This document shows, one piece after another, positions 21,070 through 32,173 of a DNA stretch of 64,000 nt (position 1 is its first letter; every line of letters begins with the position of its first letter). This DNA comes from Notolepis coatsorum (taxonomy: Eukaryota; Chordata; Actinopteri; Aulopiformes; Paralepididae): the NCBI GenBank assembly GCA_963971535.1, contig OZ020589.1, positions 54,813,743 to 54,877,742 on the forward strand, written 5' to 3'. Both the position numbers and the translations under genes were made by a program. The notes beneath the pieces were generated by a model. The model searched no databases, had not been told where the DNA came from, and was given only the letters and a program-made list of their open reading frames with translations.

Positions 21070-21247
21070 AACCGTACTGTCATGCACTTGTCCTAATAAA
21101 CTAACCTACACTGTAGCACTCAACACTTTGATGAACATTGTTGCTCAGCTGATAGAGTTGTGCCCTTCCTGATGGCTTGTCGTACAGAACTTGTAAGTCG
21201 CTTTGGATAAAAGCGTCAGCTAAATGACTAAATGTAAATGTAAATGT
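19018..21247 (+). mobile_element. L2-clade LINE, 5'-truncated
   Basis: A 2.2-kb element flanked by AAGAGGT on both sides. Its 3' end has the L2-type tail GTCGCTTTGGATAAAAGCGT, then AGCTAAATGAC and short TAAATG repeats, a region recognised by the L2 reverse transcriptase in eel and other fish. An A-run of about 30 bases sits at 21038-21067. The endonuclease domain is missing, so it starts inside the region before RT. Confidence 0.9.
19019..21037 (+). pseudogene. L2 LINE reverse transcriptase (open but N-truncated)
   Basis: The frame is open from the truncation point to the TAA at 21035-21037, about 672 codons. It contains the RT motifs VIGNYRPVSLL, LLDLSAAFDTVNHQILL, TGVPQGSVLGPLLFSLY and CYADDTQL (YADD catalytic box), followed by the L2-type C-terminal region (LHWLPIAARIRFK and APQWWNELP). 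No stop or frameshift was seen in it. Because the endonuclease and the 5' promoter are absent, the copy is dead on arrival in the usual LINE way even though the RT frame is intact. The N-terminal stretch has a run of prolines near codon 100. Confidence 0.88.
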
Positions 21248-21259
21248 AAGAGGTGTAGC

Positions 21260-22407
21260 CATGGGCGGAGTTTATGGGGGTGCAGGGGGTGCATTGCACC
21301 CCCTGGTGGCCGGGGGTGAAATTGCTTAAAAAAAAAAAAAAAAAAAAAAATCAAGATTATTTTTATTTTAATAAAATTATAATAATTGTGAGAAACAAAT
21401 CTGAATTCTATTATGTTTTGTTTTACAATACATTCATTTTATAGTAGTAATCATGTCACATTATAAGGCGAACCTTCTGTAGTGTGGCAGTGAAAGGGTT
21501 AACGCGCGGCCAAGCACCACCATTCGCAGCAGCAGCAGCAGAATGCCCCGCGATAGTACGGTAACCTTGTACAAAGCCACTTATTCTGAGATGATAATTA
21601 ATGTATCTGGATAACCAATGCACGGATTTTGTCGAGGCAGGTAGTGTTATTTCGGGAAAATTGATATCTATAGTCTGGTATATTTTTCGTCCACGAAAAA
21701 TGGAGGCTGTAATAATTATTATTGCTCGAGAGTCTCTATGAATAATAATAATTAGAGCCTCCACGAAAAATATTCCAGACTATAGATATCAATTTCCCCG
21801 AAATAACGCTACCTGCCCCGACAGAATCCGTTCATTGGTTATCCAGATACAGATGAATTAGCATCTTAGAATAACAAATAAAAACGCAACATCTTTTTCT
21901 TTTCTTTTCTCCAGCGCGACCAGCACATCTTTCGTTGGATTGGCATGTCTAATAATGCTGTTATTAGAAAATGTGAACTTTTGTTTGTACAGCCTTTGAC
22001 AACCTACTGTATGCATACGTGTGTGCGGCTGTGCGCTTGGCAGAGTGTTGCACAGTATTTTGTTATTTTTGTATGTCATGTTTGGTACAGTAAAGTGGTC
22101 TAGTGGAGCAGCAATATACTTGTTGTGGTCTTTTTATTTTAGTATTTCCTTCTTTATCTTTGTCACTTTGTCAATGATTAAGAGTAAGTCAGTTAAAAAT
22201 GATCCCCCGTAGTGCTGTGTGTGTGAGTGTGTGTGTGTGCTGCTGTACTACCTAAATAAAATAAAAAATTAGGGGTTAGGGCATTGTAAAAACGCTAAAA
22301 TAATAAAATAAAGGTCAAAAAAATCGCGCGCGCTCGATGCGGGTGCGCGCGGGTATCGTTCGCCAAGCAGTCGCACCCCCTGGCGTCAAGTTCAAACTCC
22401 GCCTATG
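21260..22407. mobile_element. Non-autonomous DNA transposon (P- or hAT-like) with 8-bp target duplication
   Basis: The ends are inverted: CATGGGCGGAGTTTA at 21260 and the complement of 22393-22407, CATAGGCGGAGTTTG. The minisatellite sequence GGTGTAGC is duplicated on both sides (21252-21259 and 22408-22415). An 8-bp duplication suits the P and hAT superfamilies, and CATRG ends fit the P-type CANRG pattern better than the hAT YARNG pattern. No transposase frame was found in its 1148 bp. It contains a large foldback. Confidence 0.75.
21582..21873. repeat. Large imperfect inverted repeat (foldback)
   Basis: Two arms of about 140 bases face each other around a short centre near 21727, with TGGATAACCAATG, TTGATATCTATAGTCTGG and ACGAAAAATGGAGGCT matched by their complements on the right. 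Arms differ at scattered positions (for example AGTGTTATTTCGGG versus the complement of CCCCGAAATAACGCT). Confidence 0.85.
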
Positions 22408-22860
22408 GGTGTAGCAGGTATATATACAGGTAGAACAAGGTTAAGAGGTGTAGCAGGTATATATACAGGTAGAACAAGTTTAAGAGGTGTAGCAGGTATA
22501 TATACAGGTAGAACAAGGTTAAGAGGTGTAGCAGGTATATATACAGGTAGAACAAGGTTAAGAGGTGTAGCAGGTAGATATATACAGGTAGAACAAGGTT
22601 AAGAGGTGTAGCAGGTATATATACAGGTAGAACAAGGTTAAGAGGTGTAGCAGGTAGATATATACAGGTAGAACAAGGTTAAGAGGTGTAGCAGGTATAT
22701 ATACAGGTAGAACAAGGTTAAGAGGTGTAGCAGGTATATATACAGGTAGAACAAGGTTAAGAGGTGTAGCAGGTAGATATATACAGGTAGAACAAGGTTA
22801 AGAGGTGTAGCAGGTTGTATATAGGTAGAACACGTTTAAGAGGTGTAGCAGGGAGATGTA
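22408..22860. repeat. 39-bp minisatellite, part 4
   Basis: About 11 more units, several with the variant AGATATATACAGG. Bases 22861-23059 hold nothing recognised. Confidence 0.9.
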
Positions 22861-23059
22861 TTGGATTTAAATAATTATAATAATAATAAATACTATTAAT
22901 TAATTCGCAAATCTCTCCTTTCCGATATAAGGAGCAGTTGAATCTGTTTGCACACGGTCCTTCATGCCCTCATAAGTAGCTGGCTGGGCATTTCTGTATG
23001 CAAATTCGAACTTCTTATGAGGAAACATACGAGAATGTTAGTGAATTAGGCTGGGTTTC

Positions 23060-23289
23060 GTTCCTGTTGATTTGTGGGAGTAAATACTAAATTGGGGTTG
23101 ACTTAGACTTGGAGTATGTATATTTGCACAGGATAGACTTAGGTTAGTTATATATAATATTGTGCCAGTAATAGACCAAGGATAGTTAGTTATATTTGTA
23201 CCAGGCTTAGGTTAGAGGTATACACATTTGAACTGAGGCAGACTTAGAATAGACTTATGTTCTGTATATTTATACCAAAGCAGACAGAT
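23060..23289. repeat. Degenerate about 50-bp tandem repeat, left part
   Basis: Imperfect units with ACTTAGGTTAG, GTATATTT and TACCA motifs. The same motifs resume at 26807-26890 beyond the LINE, so the LINE inserted into this repeat. Confidence 0.55.
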
Positions 23290-23808
23290 AAGTTCAAGTT
23301 CAAGTTCAAGTTCAAGTTCTTTAATAGTTGTCATACAGAAGTACAGAATACTTTCATACAAAATGCTTCTTACTGTTACGCTCCAGAGACTGTGCTAGAC
23401 AAGATAGTATCAAATAACATAATAACATAATATAGCATGAATTTAGAAGAAGAAAAATGAGGTCACAGTGTCCGGTATAGACATATGTACAATGTTCTGA
23501 GTTACCATATAATATACAATACACAATACTATGCAGTGTACTAATGTACAGTACTATCTAGTGCAAAGCAGAAATGGGATGAGGTACAATTTTAGGTACA
23601 ATTTACAGTAAGGTGTACGAGTTGTAGTGCAATCCTTCATCCATAAATATAAAGTGTGGGGAGTGGGTGCTACAGTGTGTTTGTTTAAAGTGGGTGTGTG
23701 CTATAAAGTGTGTGGAGTGGGTGCTACAGTGTGTTTGTTTAAAGTGAGTGTGTGCGTGTGGATGTGTGTGCTATGTGCGTTTGGTGGTTGTTGTTGTGTA
23801 GTGTTCAT

Positions 23809-26445
23809 TCATTGTTTGTTTAGCAGCCTGATGGCCTGGGGATAGAAGCTTCTTCTGAGTCTTTCTGTGCTCGCCTTGAGACTCCGGTATCGCTTGCCTG
23901 ACCGCAGCCGTTCAAAGAGGCAGTTGTTCGGGTGACTGGAGTCTTTAATGATTCTCTTAGCCTTGCCCTTGCAACGCTTGTTGTAAATGTTCTGGAGGGT
24001 GGGGAGCCCCCCTCCAATTGTGCGTTCGGCTGAACGTGTCACTCTTTGTAGTCTGCTTCGGTCTTGTGCAGTGCTATTCCCAAACCAGGAGGTGATGTTG
24101 CCGGTCAAGATGCTCTCTATTGTACATGAGTAGAAGTTCTTAAGGATCTTCTGGCTGACTTGGAACTTCCTTAGGCGCCTGAGGAAGTAGAGGCGTTGTC
24201 GTGCCTTCTTCACAACACTGTCAATGTGTGTGGTCCATGTCAAGTCCTCGGATATGTAGGCTCCGAGGTACTTAAAGCTGTTGACTCTCTCAACCGGTGC
24301 CCCGTCGATGCTGAGGGGGCTGTAGTCCTTGACCCCCGACCTCCTGAAGTCCACAATCATCTCCTTTGTTTTGCTGACGTTCAGGGAGAGGCTGTTTTCC
24401 TGGCACCATCCCGCCAGGACCTTGACCTCTTCCAGGTAGGCCCTCTCGTCGTTGGCAGAGATCAGGCCCACCACCACTGTGTCGTCAGCAAATTTGATGA
24501 TTGTATTGCTACTCCGCTGAGCCACACAGTCGTGTGTGTACAGGGAGTAGAGGAGGGGACTCAGAACACAGCCCTGGGGGGCCCCTATGTTGAGGGTGAT
24601 GGATGAGGAGGTGCAGTTGCCTGATCTCACCACCTGGGGTCTGCCAGTCAGGAAGTCCAAGACCCACTGGCAGAGGTCATAGCCCAAGCCCAGGTCCCTG
24701 AGCTTGGCTATGAGTATGGAGGGGACTATGGTATTGAATGCCGAGCTGTAGTCGATGAATAGCATTCTCACATAGTTCCCCTGCCTCTTGTCCAGGTGTG
24801 ATGCTGCTGTGTGCAGCACATGGGCTATGGCGTCCTCCGTGGACCTGTTGGGGCGGTATGCAAATTGCAGGGGGTCCATGTTGATGGGGAGGGAGGAGCA
24901 GATGTAGCCCTTTACTAGCTTCTCAAAGCACTTCATGGCTATGGAGGTGAGAGCTACAGGGCGGTAGTCGTTGAGGCAAGCAGGCTTGGATTTTTTGGGT
25001 ACAGGGATAATAGTGGACTTCTTCAGGCAGGTGGGGATGACAGCCTGTTCTAAGGACAGGTTAAATATGTCAGTGAATACTGGGGCCAGTTGGTCGGCAC
25101 AGACTTTTAGGACGCGGCCGGGGATGCCGTCCGGACCTGCTGCCTTCCTGATATTCACTTTTTTAAAGGTCCGCCTCACCTCATGCTCTGTTACCCTGAA
25201 CACTGCGCCTCCATCAGCAGCCGACCCCCCCCCCCCCATTGCCGTGGCTTGTGAGCTGGTGTTATTACCAGCATCAAACCTCGCATAGAAGGTATTGAGG
25301 TCATTTGCTAAGGAGATGTCACTGTTCAGTTTGAGGGAGGCGCCTTTGTAGTCTGTCATCGTTTTGAGCCCCTGCCACATAGCTCTAGAGTCAGCTTGTT
25401 CAAACTGGAGTTCAATTTTATCCCTGTAGCGCCGTTTGGCCTCTGACACTGTCCTCCTTACGTTGTATCGCGCCACCTTGTGGTCATTCATGTTGCCTGC
25501 CACTAGGCCGTCGTTGTATGCTTTGGTGCGCTCTCTCAGAGCTTCATGGACGGATTTGTCTACCCAGGGTTTTTGATTTGGGTAAAGTTTCATTTTGGTA
25601 GTGGGGATTGTTTCTTCCACCCTAGTACAAACATAGTCCAGCACTGTTTCCGTGTAGACATTAATGTTATCTGTGTCGCGGAACACATTCCAGTCTGTGT
25701 AGTGAAACACGGACCGGAGCGTCTCCTCTGACGTCAAATCCCATTTCTGCACCTCTCGCGAGACTACAGGAGTACTTTTAATTCTCTGTTTGTACTTTGG
25801 TGAAAGAAAGATGGACGCGTGATCTGATTTACCAAAGCCACTATCAGAATGAGCCTTGTAGCCACCTTTAAATTGCGTGTAACAGTGATCTAGGATGTTA
25901 CCGCCTCTGGTGTTGCAAGTCACATGCTGATAGAAGTCAGGCAATACCTTTCTCAGATTGGCGCTATTGAAATCTCCCAGCACTAAAATGGCGGCGTTAA
26001 CATTCGCCACTTGTATTCTATTTACCTCGTCGTGGAGTCTGGAGAGCGCAACCTTGTTGCTGGCTTGCGGTGGAATATACACTCCGATCAGGACGATCGC
26101 CGTTAACTCCCTCGGGAGGAAGAAAGGACGACACTTGATGGTTATATATTCCAGTTCTGGGGAGCAGTGGTTGGATAATTCCTTCACGTTAGTTGGATCG
26201 CTCCAATTTTTGTTAAACATGAAGGCAATACCTCCTCCACGTTGTTTACCGGACTCTGCTGATGTCCGATCCTTGCGATGGATAAAGAAGTGATCTGCCG
26301 GTTGAATTGCGTGGTCTGGAACCTCCGGTGTGAGCCATGTTTCGGTGAAGCAGAGGACGTTGCAGTCCCTAACGTCTCTTTGATATTGAATCCTTGCTCG
26401 GATGTCATCCAGTTTATTGTCAATTGATTGTACATTGGCTAGCAA
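23809..26445 (-). CDS. LINE endonuclease-reverse transcriptase
   Basis: This is an 878-codon open frame without internal stops. The N-terminal AP-endonuclease-like domain has CFTETWL (about residue 32), LGDFNSANL (about 156) and [10 protein letters not shown] (about 207). The RT follows with [45 protein letters not shown] and [11 protein letters not shown], and a C-terminal region ending LNKQ. The frame continues upstream of 26445 through a basic stretch ([19 protein letters not shown]) that would belong to the same protein. A 1-base indel near 26535 appears to separate it from an upstream frame (DRQSLIDIGLRETYQ, DPLFQ) that should be its N-terminus. The first in-frame codon counted here is not ATG; the true start lies upstream. 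The protein nicks target DNA and copies LINE RNA in the nucleus. It may be close to active if the 5' shift is real in other copies too. Confidence 0.85.
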   Translation of the reverse strand: MLANVQSIDNKLDDIRARIQYQRDVRDCNVLCFTETWLTPEVPDHAIQPADHFFIHRKDRTSAESGKQRGGGIAFMFNKNWSDPTNVKELSNHCSPELEYITIKCRPFFLPRELTAIVLIGVYIPPQASNKVALSRLHDEVNRIQVANVNAAILVLGDFNSANLRKVLPDFYQHVTCNTRGGNILDHCYTQFKGGYKAHSDSGFGKSDHASIFLSPKYKQRIKSTPVVSREVQKWDLTSEETLRSVFHYTDWNVFRDTDNINVYTETVLDYVCTRVEETIPTTKMKLYPNQKPWVDKSVHEALRERTKAYNDGLVAGNMNDHKVARYNVRRTVSEAKRRYRDKIELQFEQADSRAMWQGLKTMTDYKGASLKLNSDISLANDLNTFYARFDAGNNTSSQATAMGGGGSAADGGAVFRVTEHEVRRTFKKVNIRKAAGPDGIPGRVLKVCADQLAPVFTDIFNLSLEQAVIPTCLKKSTIIPVPKKSKPACLNDYRPVALTSIAMKCFEKLVKGYICSSLPINMDPLQFAYRPNRSTEDAIAHVLHTAASHLDKRQGNYVRMLFIDYSSAFNTIVPSILIAKLRDLGLGYDLCQWVLDFLTGRPQVVRSGNCTSSSITLNIGAPQGCVLSPLLYSLYTHDCVAQRSSNTIIKFADDTVVVGLISANDERAYLEEVKVLAGWCQENSLSLNVSKTKEMIVDFRRSGVKDYSPLSIDGAPVERVNSFKYLGAYISEDLTWTTHIDSVVKKARQRLYFLRRLRKFQVSQKILKNFYSCTIESILTGNITSWFGNSTAQDRSRLQRVTRSAERTIGGGLPTLQNIYNKRCKGKAKRIIKDSSHPNNCLFERLRSGKRYRSLKASTERLRRSFYPQAIRLLNKQ

Positions 26446-26728
26446 TATACTGGGCAGTGGTGTACGGTGGCGTCTGGATCTCAGCCTGTTACGGATCCCA
26501 GCCCTCTTCCCACGCCGTCTGGTTCCCCTGTTCCTGGAACAAAGGATCTGGTCCTACTCTCCGGAGAATTTCTTCAGGCCATTGTTGCGGTTCGGAAAGC
26601 TGGTCCAGTGAGTAATCCAGTTGGTAAGTTTCCCGTAATCCAATGTCAATGAGTGACTGACGGTCATACACGTTAGATGCACCAACAGTTGGTACAAACA
26701 AAACTCTAAAAACTATAAATATTAACAA
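26446..26728 (-). pseudogene. LINE ORF N-terminal part, frameshifted
   Basis: A short frame encodes VYDRQSLIDIGLRETYQLDY and [16 protein letters not shown] before running to a stop near 26489. The frame of the main LINE protein is open in parallel through the basic stretch ahead of the endonuclease. This pattern suggests one indel in a single original frame. Confidence 0.55.
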
Positions 26729-26806
26729 AAGTAAGCACAGTCTCGACGGAGCGTACAGACAGGCAGCCGGTCGTTGCGTCTACAAATCTCCAAGAGATTT
26801 GTAGAC

Positions 26807-26890
26807 CTGGGATAGTATGGAGTTATGCATATTTGTACCAGGGTAGACTTAGGATAGTGTTAGGTCTGTATATTTATACCAAGGTGGGCT
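26807..26890. repeat. Degenerate about 50-bp tandem repeat, right part
   Basis: Continuation of 23060-23289 after the LINE (GACTTAGGATAGTGTTAGG, GTATATTTATACCA). Confidence 0.5.
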
Positions 26891-27985
26891 GTACATACAC
26901 ACATATTTACATTATTCATTATTCATTGATTATTATTGAGTATTCATATGCTTCACCTAGTCACTCACTCAAGATATTTTAAGAGGAAGCAGCCCTGTGT
27001 TTACTTGATCTTATTACTATATATTTTATTCATATTTAGTTTTATTATTCCCAACTGTACCTCTCCTTTGTCTTATTCTTATTGCTGTTACTGCTTTGAC
27101 ACCTGCATTTCCCTACAGTGGCTAATAAAGGTGCTTCTTGTCTTATTTGAGAGCATCATCAATAACAGGTTTGATGATATTGCGAGTGGGTCTGTACTGG
27201 GTCTGTTGCTCAATTTCCCAGTACTACCGACCTATACATGCCATGTACTGGTATCAGCTGTCACATGGCTTCTGCTTGGTAGTCAGTGTAGTGTGAAAGA
27301 CAACTACAGCTCCACCTTTATCAGCTGGTCGGATGAGAATGGAGTTGTCCTACTGTAGCTCTTTGTGTGCATGATGTTTTGTTTAAAAAAGGGAATGTTG
27401 CATTTCAGTCTGGGAATGTCCTGTTGCATTTGCTTGGTGTACGTGTGTATGGCAGGGCATCTGGTGCCCAGAGGTATGAATGGACAGGGGTGGATATGTA
27501 TTCAAATAAAATACTTGACGTTGACGAATTTGAAAGATATTACAGAATTGTGCGTTTCTTAAGTTTCATCCAAACTGGATCAGAACTGTAGAAGCTATGG
27601 CTGGTACAGACAGATATACAGACAGAATCACAGAAAGGAGTGAAAACAATGCTTCCTCTCACTGTGTGCACTGGTGTAATTCATTCAAAATTCACACAAC
27701 CTCATCTTGTTCTATGGTTGTTAATAAATCCATCTCAATATTCATGTACTTTCTCATCCTTTCTTTTCCAAGACAATTTTTTTTTTTTTTTTTTTCATCT
27801 TCGTTCTATTTTCTATTTACATTCTATATCTTTTCTTTCTGCTGCAGGACAGGAAACTGTAAATCAGTTGCTCTACTGAGTGTTAGGGTTAGTTTAATGA
27901 CTACTAACTACTTTTTACCTGTATAAATAAATATTTCCTGCATGCTGGGTTCATTCTGGTTTCCTTCCTATCCATCTTCATTCAG
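26891..27985 (+). other. NLR intron sequence before the first LRR exon
   Basis: No gene of its own was found. From about 27500 to 27985 the sequence matches the introns before the second and third LRR exons (for example ATGGCTGGTACAGACAGA, GAGTGAAAACAATGCTTCC, CTGCTGCAGGACAGGAAACT), which shows that exon and intron were duplicated together. Confidence 0.6.
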
Positions 27986-28148
27986 GCTGGACAGCTGAGA
28001 GATCCTGTGAAGCTCTGGCCTCAGTTCTCAGCTCTACCTCCTCCAGTCTGAGAGAGCTGCACCTGAGTAACAACAACCTGCAGGATTCATGAGTGGAGCT
28101 GCTCTCTGTTGGACTGAAGAGTCCACACTGTACACTGGAGAAACTCTG
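27986..28148 (+). pseudogene. NLR-family LRR exon 1 (frameshifted, nonsense)
   Basis: Acceptor TTCAG/G and donor TCTG/GTCAGT are kept, and the sequence is otherwise close to the LRR exon at 28917. It has lost 11 bases near its start (after GCTGGA), so the length of 163 is no longer the standard 174 and splicing it in would shift the frame. GATTCATGAGTG replaces GATTCAGGAGTG and creates a TGA in the LRR frame. The exon cannot contribute a normal repeat. Confidence 0.8.
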
Positions 28149-28916
28149 GTCAGTATTATATTGAGACACATTTTACTCAAAGAAATTTAACAAAATGTAG
28201 AATTGTAAAAAGAAAATAAATGTATATTCGTATGTATGAAATTAAGTGATTTTAAAACCCAAAGCTAGGTGTATCAACTACATTGAAAGGTTCACTCTGT
28301 AATTTCCATATTGTAAACGGTTGCCAGAAAGCTGATTACCAGAGCTGAGGCTTTGTGTAGCATCACCCTTGTGCGTTTATGTTTACCCTTAATATTGATT
28401 TCAATTGACAATGGTGGAAATTAATTAAATTTAAATACTTGTCGTTGATTGATTTGAAACATATTTGAGAATTGTTGGCCTACAGTATATGTGCGACATT
28501 TCATCAAAACTGGATCAGAACTGTAGGAGCTATGGCTGGTACAGACAGATACACAGACAGAATCACAAACAGCAGTGAAAACAATGCTTCCTCTCACTGT
28601 GTGCACTGGTGTAATTAATTCATAATTCACACAACCTCATCTTGTTCTATGGTTAATAAATCATGTACTTTATCATCCTTTCTTTTCCAAGATTAATTAA
28701 TTAAATGTTCTTATTATTTTCATCTTCGTTCTATTATATATTTACATTCTATAACTTTTCTTTCTGCTGCAGGACAGGAAACTCTGTAAATCAGTTGCTC
28801 TACTGAGTGTTAGGGTTAGTTTAATGACTACTGACTACTTTTTACCTGTATAAATAATGAAATATTTCCTGCATGCTGGTTTCATTCTGGTTTCCTTCCC
28901 ATCCATCTTCATTCAG

Positions 28917-29090
28917 GCTGGAGGGCTGTGAACTCTCAGAGAGATCCTGTGAAGCTCTGGCCTCAGTTCTCAGCTCTACCTCCTCCAGTCTGAGAGTGCT
29001 GTACCTGAGTTACAACAACCTGCAGGATTCAGGAGTGGAGCTGCTCTCTGCTGGACTGAAGAGTCCACAGTGTAAACTGGAGAAACTCTG
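28917..29090 (+). CDS. NLR-family LRR exon 2 (intact)
   Basis: A 174-bp exon with acceptor ATTCAG/G and donor CTCTG/GTCAGT, phase 1 at both ends, so it can be added or skipped without shifting frame. It encodes one 58-residue repeat: [18 protein letters not shown], then [20 protein letters not shown] and [14 protein letters not shown], the fish NLR (ribonuclease-inhibitor-like) LRR form with the LxLSxNNL core. LRRs form the ligand-sensing or autoinhibitory solenoid at the C-terminus of NLR proteins. Confidence 0.8.
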
Positions 29091-29763
29091 GTCAGTATTA
29101 TATTGAGACACATTTTACTCAAAGAAATTTAACAAAATGTAAAATTGTAAAAAGAAAAAGAAAATAAATGTATATTTGTATATATGAAATTAAGTGCTTT
29201 TAAAACTCAAAGCTATGTGTATCAACTACATTACAAGGTTCACTCTGTCATTTCCATATTGTAAACTGTTGCCCGAGAGCTGATTACCAGAGCTGAGGCT
29301 TTGTGTAGCATCACCCTTGTGCATTTATGTTTACCCTTCATTTCAATGGACAATGGTGGAAATTAATTAAATTAAAATACTTGTCGTTGATTGATTTTAA
29401 ACATATTTGAGAATTGTTGGCCTACAGTATATGTGCAACATTTCACCAAAAACTGGATCAGAACTGTAGGAGCTATGGCTGGTACAGACAGACACACAGA
29501 CAGACCCACAGACAGGAGTGAAAACAATGCTTCCTCTCACTGTGTGCACTGGTGTAATTCATTCATAATTCACACAACCTCATCTTGTTCTATGGTTGTT
29601 GATAAATCTTTTCTTTTCCAAGACAATTTTCATCTTCGTTCTATTTTCTATTTACATTATATATCCTTTATTTCTGCTGCAGGACAGGAAACTCTGTAAA
29701 TCAGTTGTACTACTGAGTAGGGTTAGGGTTAGTTTAATGACTACTGACTACTTTTTACCTGTA

Positions 29764-30366
<603 letters not shown>

Positions 30367-30416
30367 ATTTCCTGCATGGGTTCATTCTGGTTTCGTTCCC
30401 ATCCATCTTCATTTTG

Positions 30417-30590
30417 GCTGGAGGGCTGTGAACTCTCAGAGAGATCCTGTGAAGCTCTGGCCTCAGTTCTCAGCTCTACCTCCTCCTGTCTGAGAGAGCT
30501 GGTCCTGAGTGACAACAACCTGCAGGATTCAGGAGTGGAGCTGCTCTCTGTTGGACTGAAGAGTCCACACTGTACACTGGAGACTCTCTG
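30417..30590 (+). pseudogene. NLR-family LRR exon 3 (acceptor lost)
   Basis: The 174-bp coding sequence is intact ([48 protein letters not shown]) with a normal donor. The acceptor is damaged: CTTCATTCAG/GC of the sister exons reads CTTCATTTTG/GC here. With no AG at the boundary the exon should be skipped or spliced elsewhere; being 174 bp, skipping would keep the frame. Confidence 0.75.
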
Positions 30591-30715
30591 GTCAGTATTA
30601 TATTGAGACACATTTTACTCAAAGAAATTTAACAAAATGTAGAATTGTAAAAAGAAAAAGAAAATAAATGTATATTTATATATGAGATTAAGTGATTTTA
30701 AAACCCAAAGCTATG

Positions 30716-30720
30716 TGTAT
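30716..30720. other. Target-site duplication of the BEL/Pao element (TGTAT), left
   Basis: TGTAT before the 5' LTR is repeated at 39857-39861. The uninterrupted sequence CTATGTGTATCAACTAC is present at 29213-29229 in the sister intron, which proves the empty site. Confidence 0.9.
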
Positions 30721-32105
30721 TGTTGTGAAGGATCAGATTAAACCGAATATATATATTTATTTATGGATATATATATTTAATAGTATTTGTATATCGTTTG
30801 ATATCCCTTGTATATTCCTTGTACATATACACGGAATACCCCTTTATTCTACTACAGCCCATAATAGTTCATTCTCTTATTGGACAAAAGGACCAGGCGC
30901 CGGGGACCGGCCCCTGGCGTTCAAGTTCAAAGGTACCGACGAGACATGCCCTTACTAGCCCCAGCTCCGCGCAGGAATACGGCTACCGAAAGCAGAGTGG
31001 CCCTATTTGTCCACTGTGCATATAAATATGGCGCAAGAAATGTAGAATTCCCCTTAGTCCTTTACCCTTCTACCCAACTAAGTAACAAGACGTGAAGCCT
31101 CACCCCACGATACCGCGTGCGGTGTAGTATGGCCTGTTTGGCCTTAGAATAGCAGTGAGACCTCGTGCGAATTAATAGCTGAATTGCCAGAGTTTGGCAC
31201 CGTATTTCTATTAAGTAATAATAGTCTATTATGTATGGTGCATCGTGCGGTTAGAGTTCTAAAGTGAGCAGCACCCCCATCGCTTCCTCGTGTTATCTAG
31301 AGTCTTAACCAGGTTGGGCAGACCACACGTGGTGCTTTCATCCGAGGAGTTCTAGGCGAGGACCGAGTGGACCTGCACATTGGATTACCTACCCCGACGA
31401 CTGCTGAGCCCTATACGGCATGGAATATCTATTTGCTTTGGTGCTTTGATTTGTGGAGCGGATAATCGCCAACACCGGTGAGTGTTGGATTTACCCCGAG
31501 AGGAGCCAAGGTGAGACGGCGCTCAGACCAGACTGAGGTCGCCTCGCTTCTTCTCCGTTGTGGACCGACAGCTACAGCTACAGCTATCGTCTACAAGAGA
31601 GCCCAAGTGTATTCATCTGTGGATCAAGATTCTACGGGCACTGTGTTCTGTACCTGAATTCTCCCTAGAAATCGTTGACCAGACGGGATACAGCCGACGG
31701 CTCTCCTACCCCCCCTACTGGCTTACAACCGGCAGGACCCTTTACAGTATATCCCGCTATAATCATTAAGTGCCATCGTTATAATTCCCTAAGAGCCAGG
31801 TTGTATACTTGCTTCCTGCGTAACCAGAGATTGGACATTCAGTGTTGATTTGCCTACGAATACTCATTTGCCTTACAAGTGCATTCAAATCATAAATGTA
31901 ATAAGTAACTATTATATGTACCTTTTGCTATATATTAAATATTTGACTATTACCTTTGTGTGGACCTGATTTCATATGTGGGAAAGTGTTCATCATACTT
32001 AGATATTGTGTACTGTATGGCCAGTAGTTAAAGTACATAAAGCGGTAGTGGTTTAATGATACCATACTTATCAATACAGTCAGGGAATTGTACCCCTCAG
32101 TTACA
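30721..32105 (+). mobile_element. 5' LTR of an intact BEL/Pao retrotransposon
   Basis: 1385 bp starting TGTTGTGAAGG and ending CAGTTACA. It matches the 3' LTR except for about two substitutions and three indels (2, 2 and 7 bp) that fully account for the 11-bp length difference. A TATAAAT at about 31021 is a candidate promoter. The near identity indicates a young insertion. Confidence 0.93.
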
Positions 32106-32107
32106 AT

Positions 32108-32124
32108 TGGTCCTTCGAGCCGGA
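32108..32124 (+). promoter_or_regulatory. Primer-binding site for tRNA-Tyr
   Basis: TGGTCCTTCGAGCCGGA begins two bases after the LTR. Its complement, TCCGGCTCGAAGGACCA, is the 3' end of eukaryotic tRNA-Tyr with the added CCA. This would prime minus-strand DNA synthesis. Confidence 0.8.
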
Positions 32125-32173
32125 GGGTAATCAGTGTAATATTAATATAGTGGTATTAATATTGAAATGGCCT

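Larger units (their letters stand above)
23290..26806 (-). mobile_element. Nearly full-length Rex1/CR1-group LINE
   Basis: The element reads right to left. Its 3' end at 23290-23330 consists of GTTCAA repeats (complement TTGAAC) after the shared CTATTAAAG tail. Its 5' end carries a perfect 13-bp inverted repeat, GTCTACAAATCTC, at 26778-26806. In between are a 5' frame with a probable frameshift, an endonuclease-RT frame and a 3' region matching the other copies. Confidence 0.88.

Noticed and set aside
24196-24606. 136-codon plus frame opposite the LINE RT (and its equal at 7563-7973 on minus)
   Set aside because: Antisense shadow that recurs wherever the LINE RT occurs.
27597-27926. Frame starting MAGTDRYTDRITERSENN and its repeats in the other introns
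   Set aside because: It is duplicated LRR-intron sequence; the frames differ between copies and end at unrelated stops.
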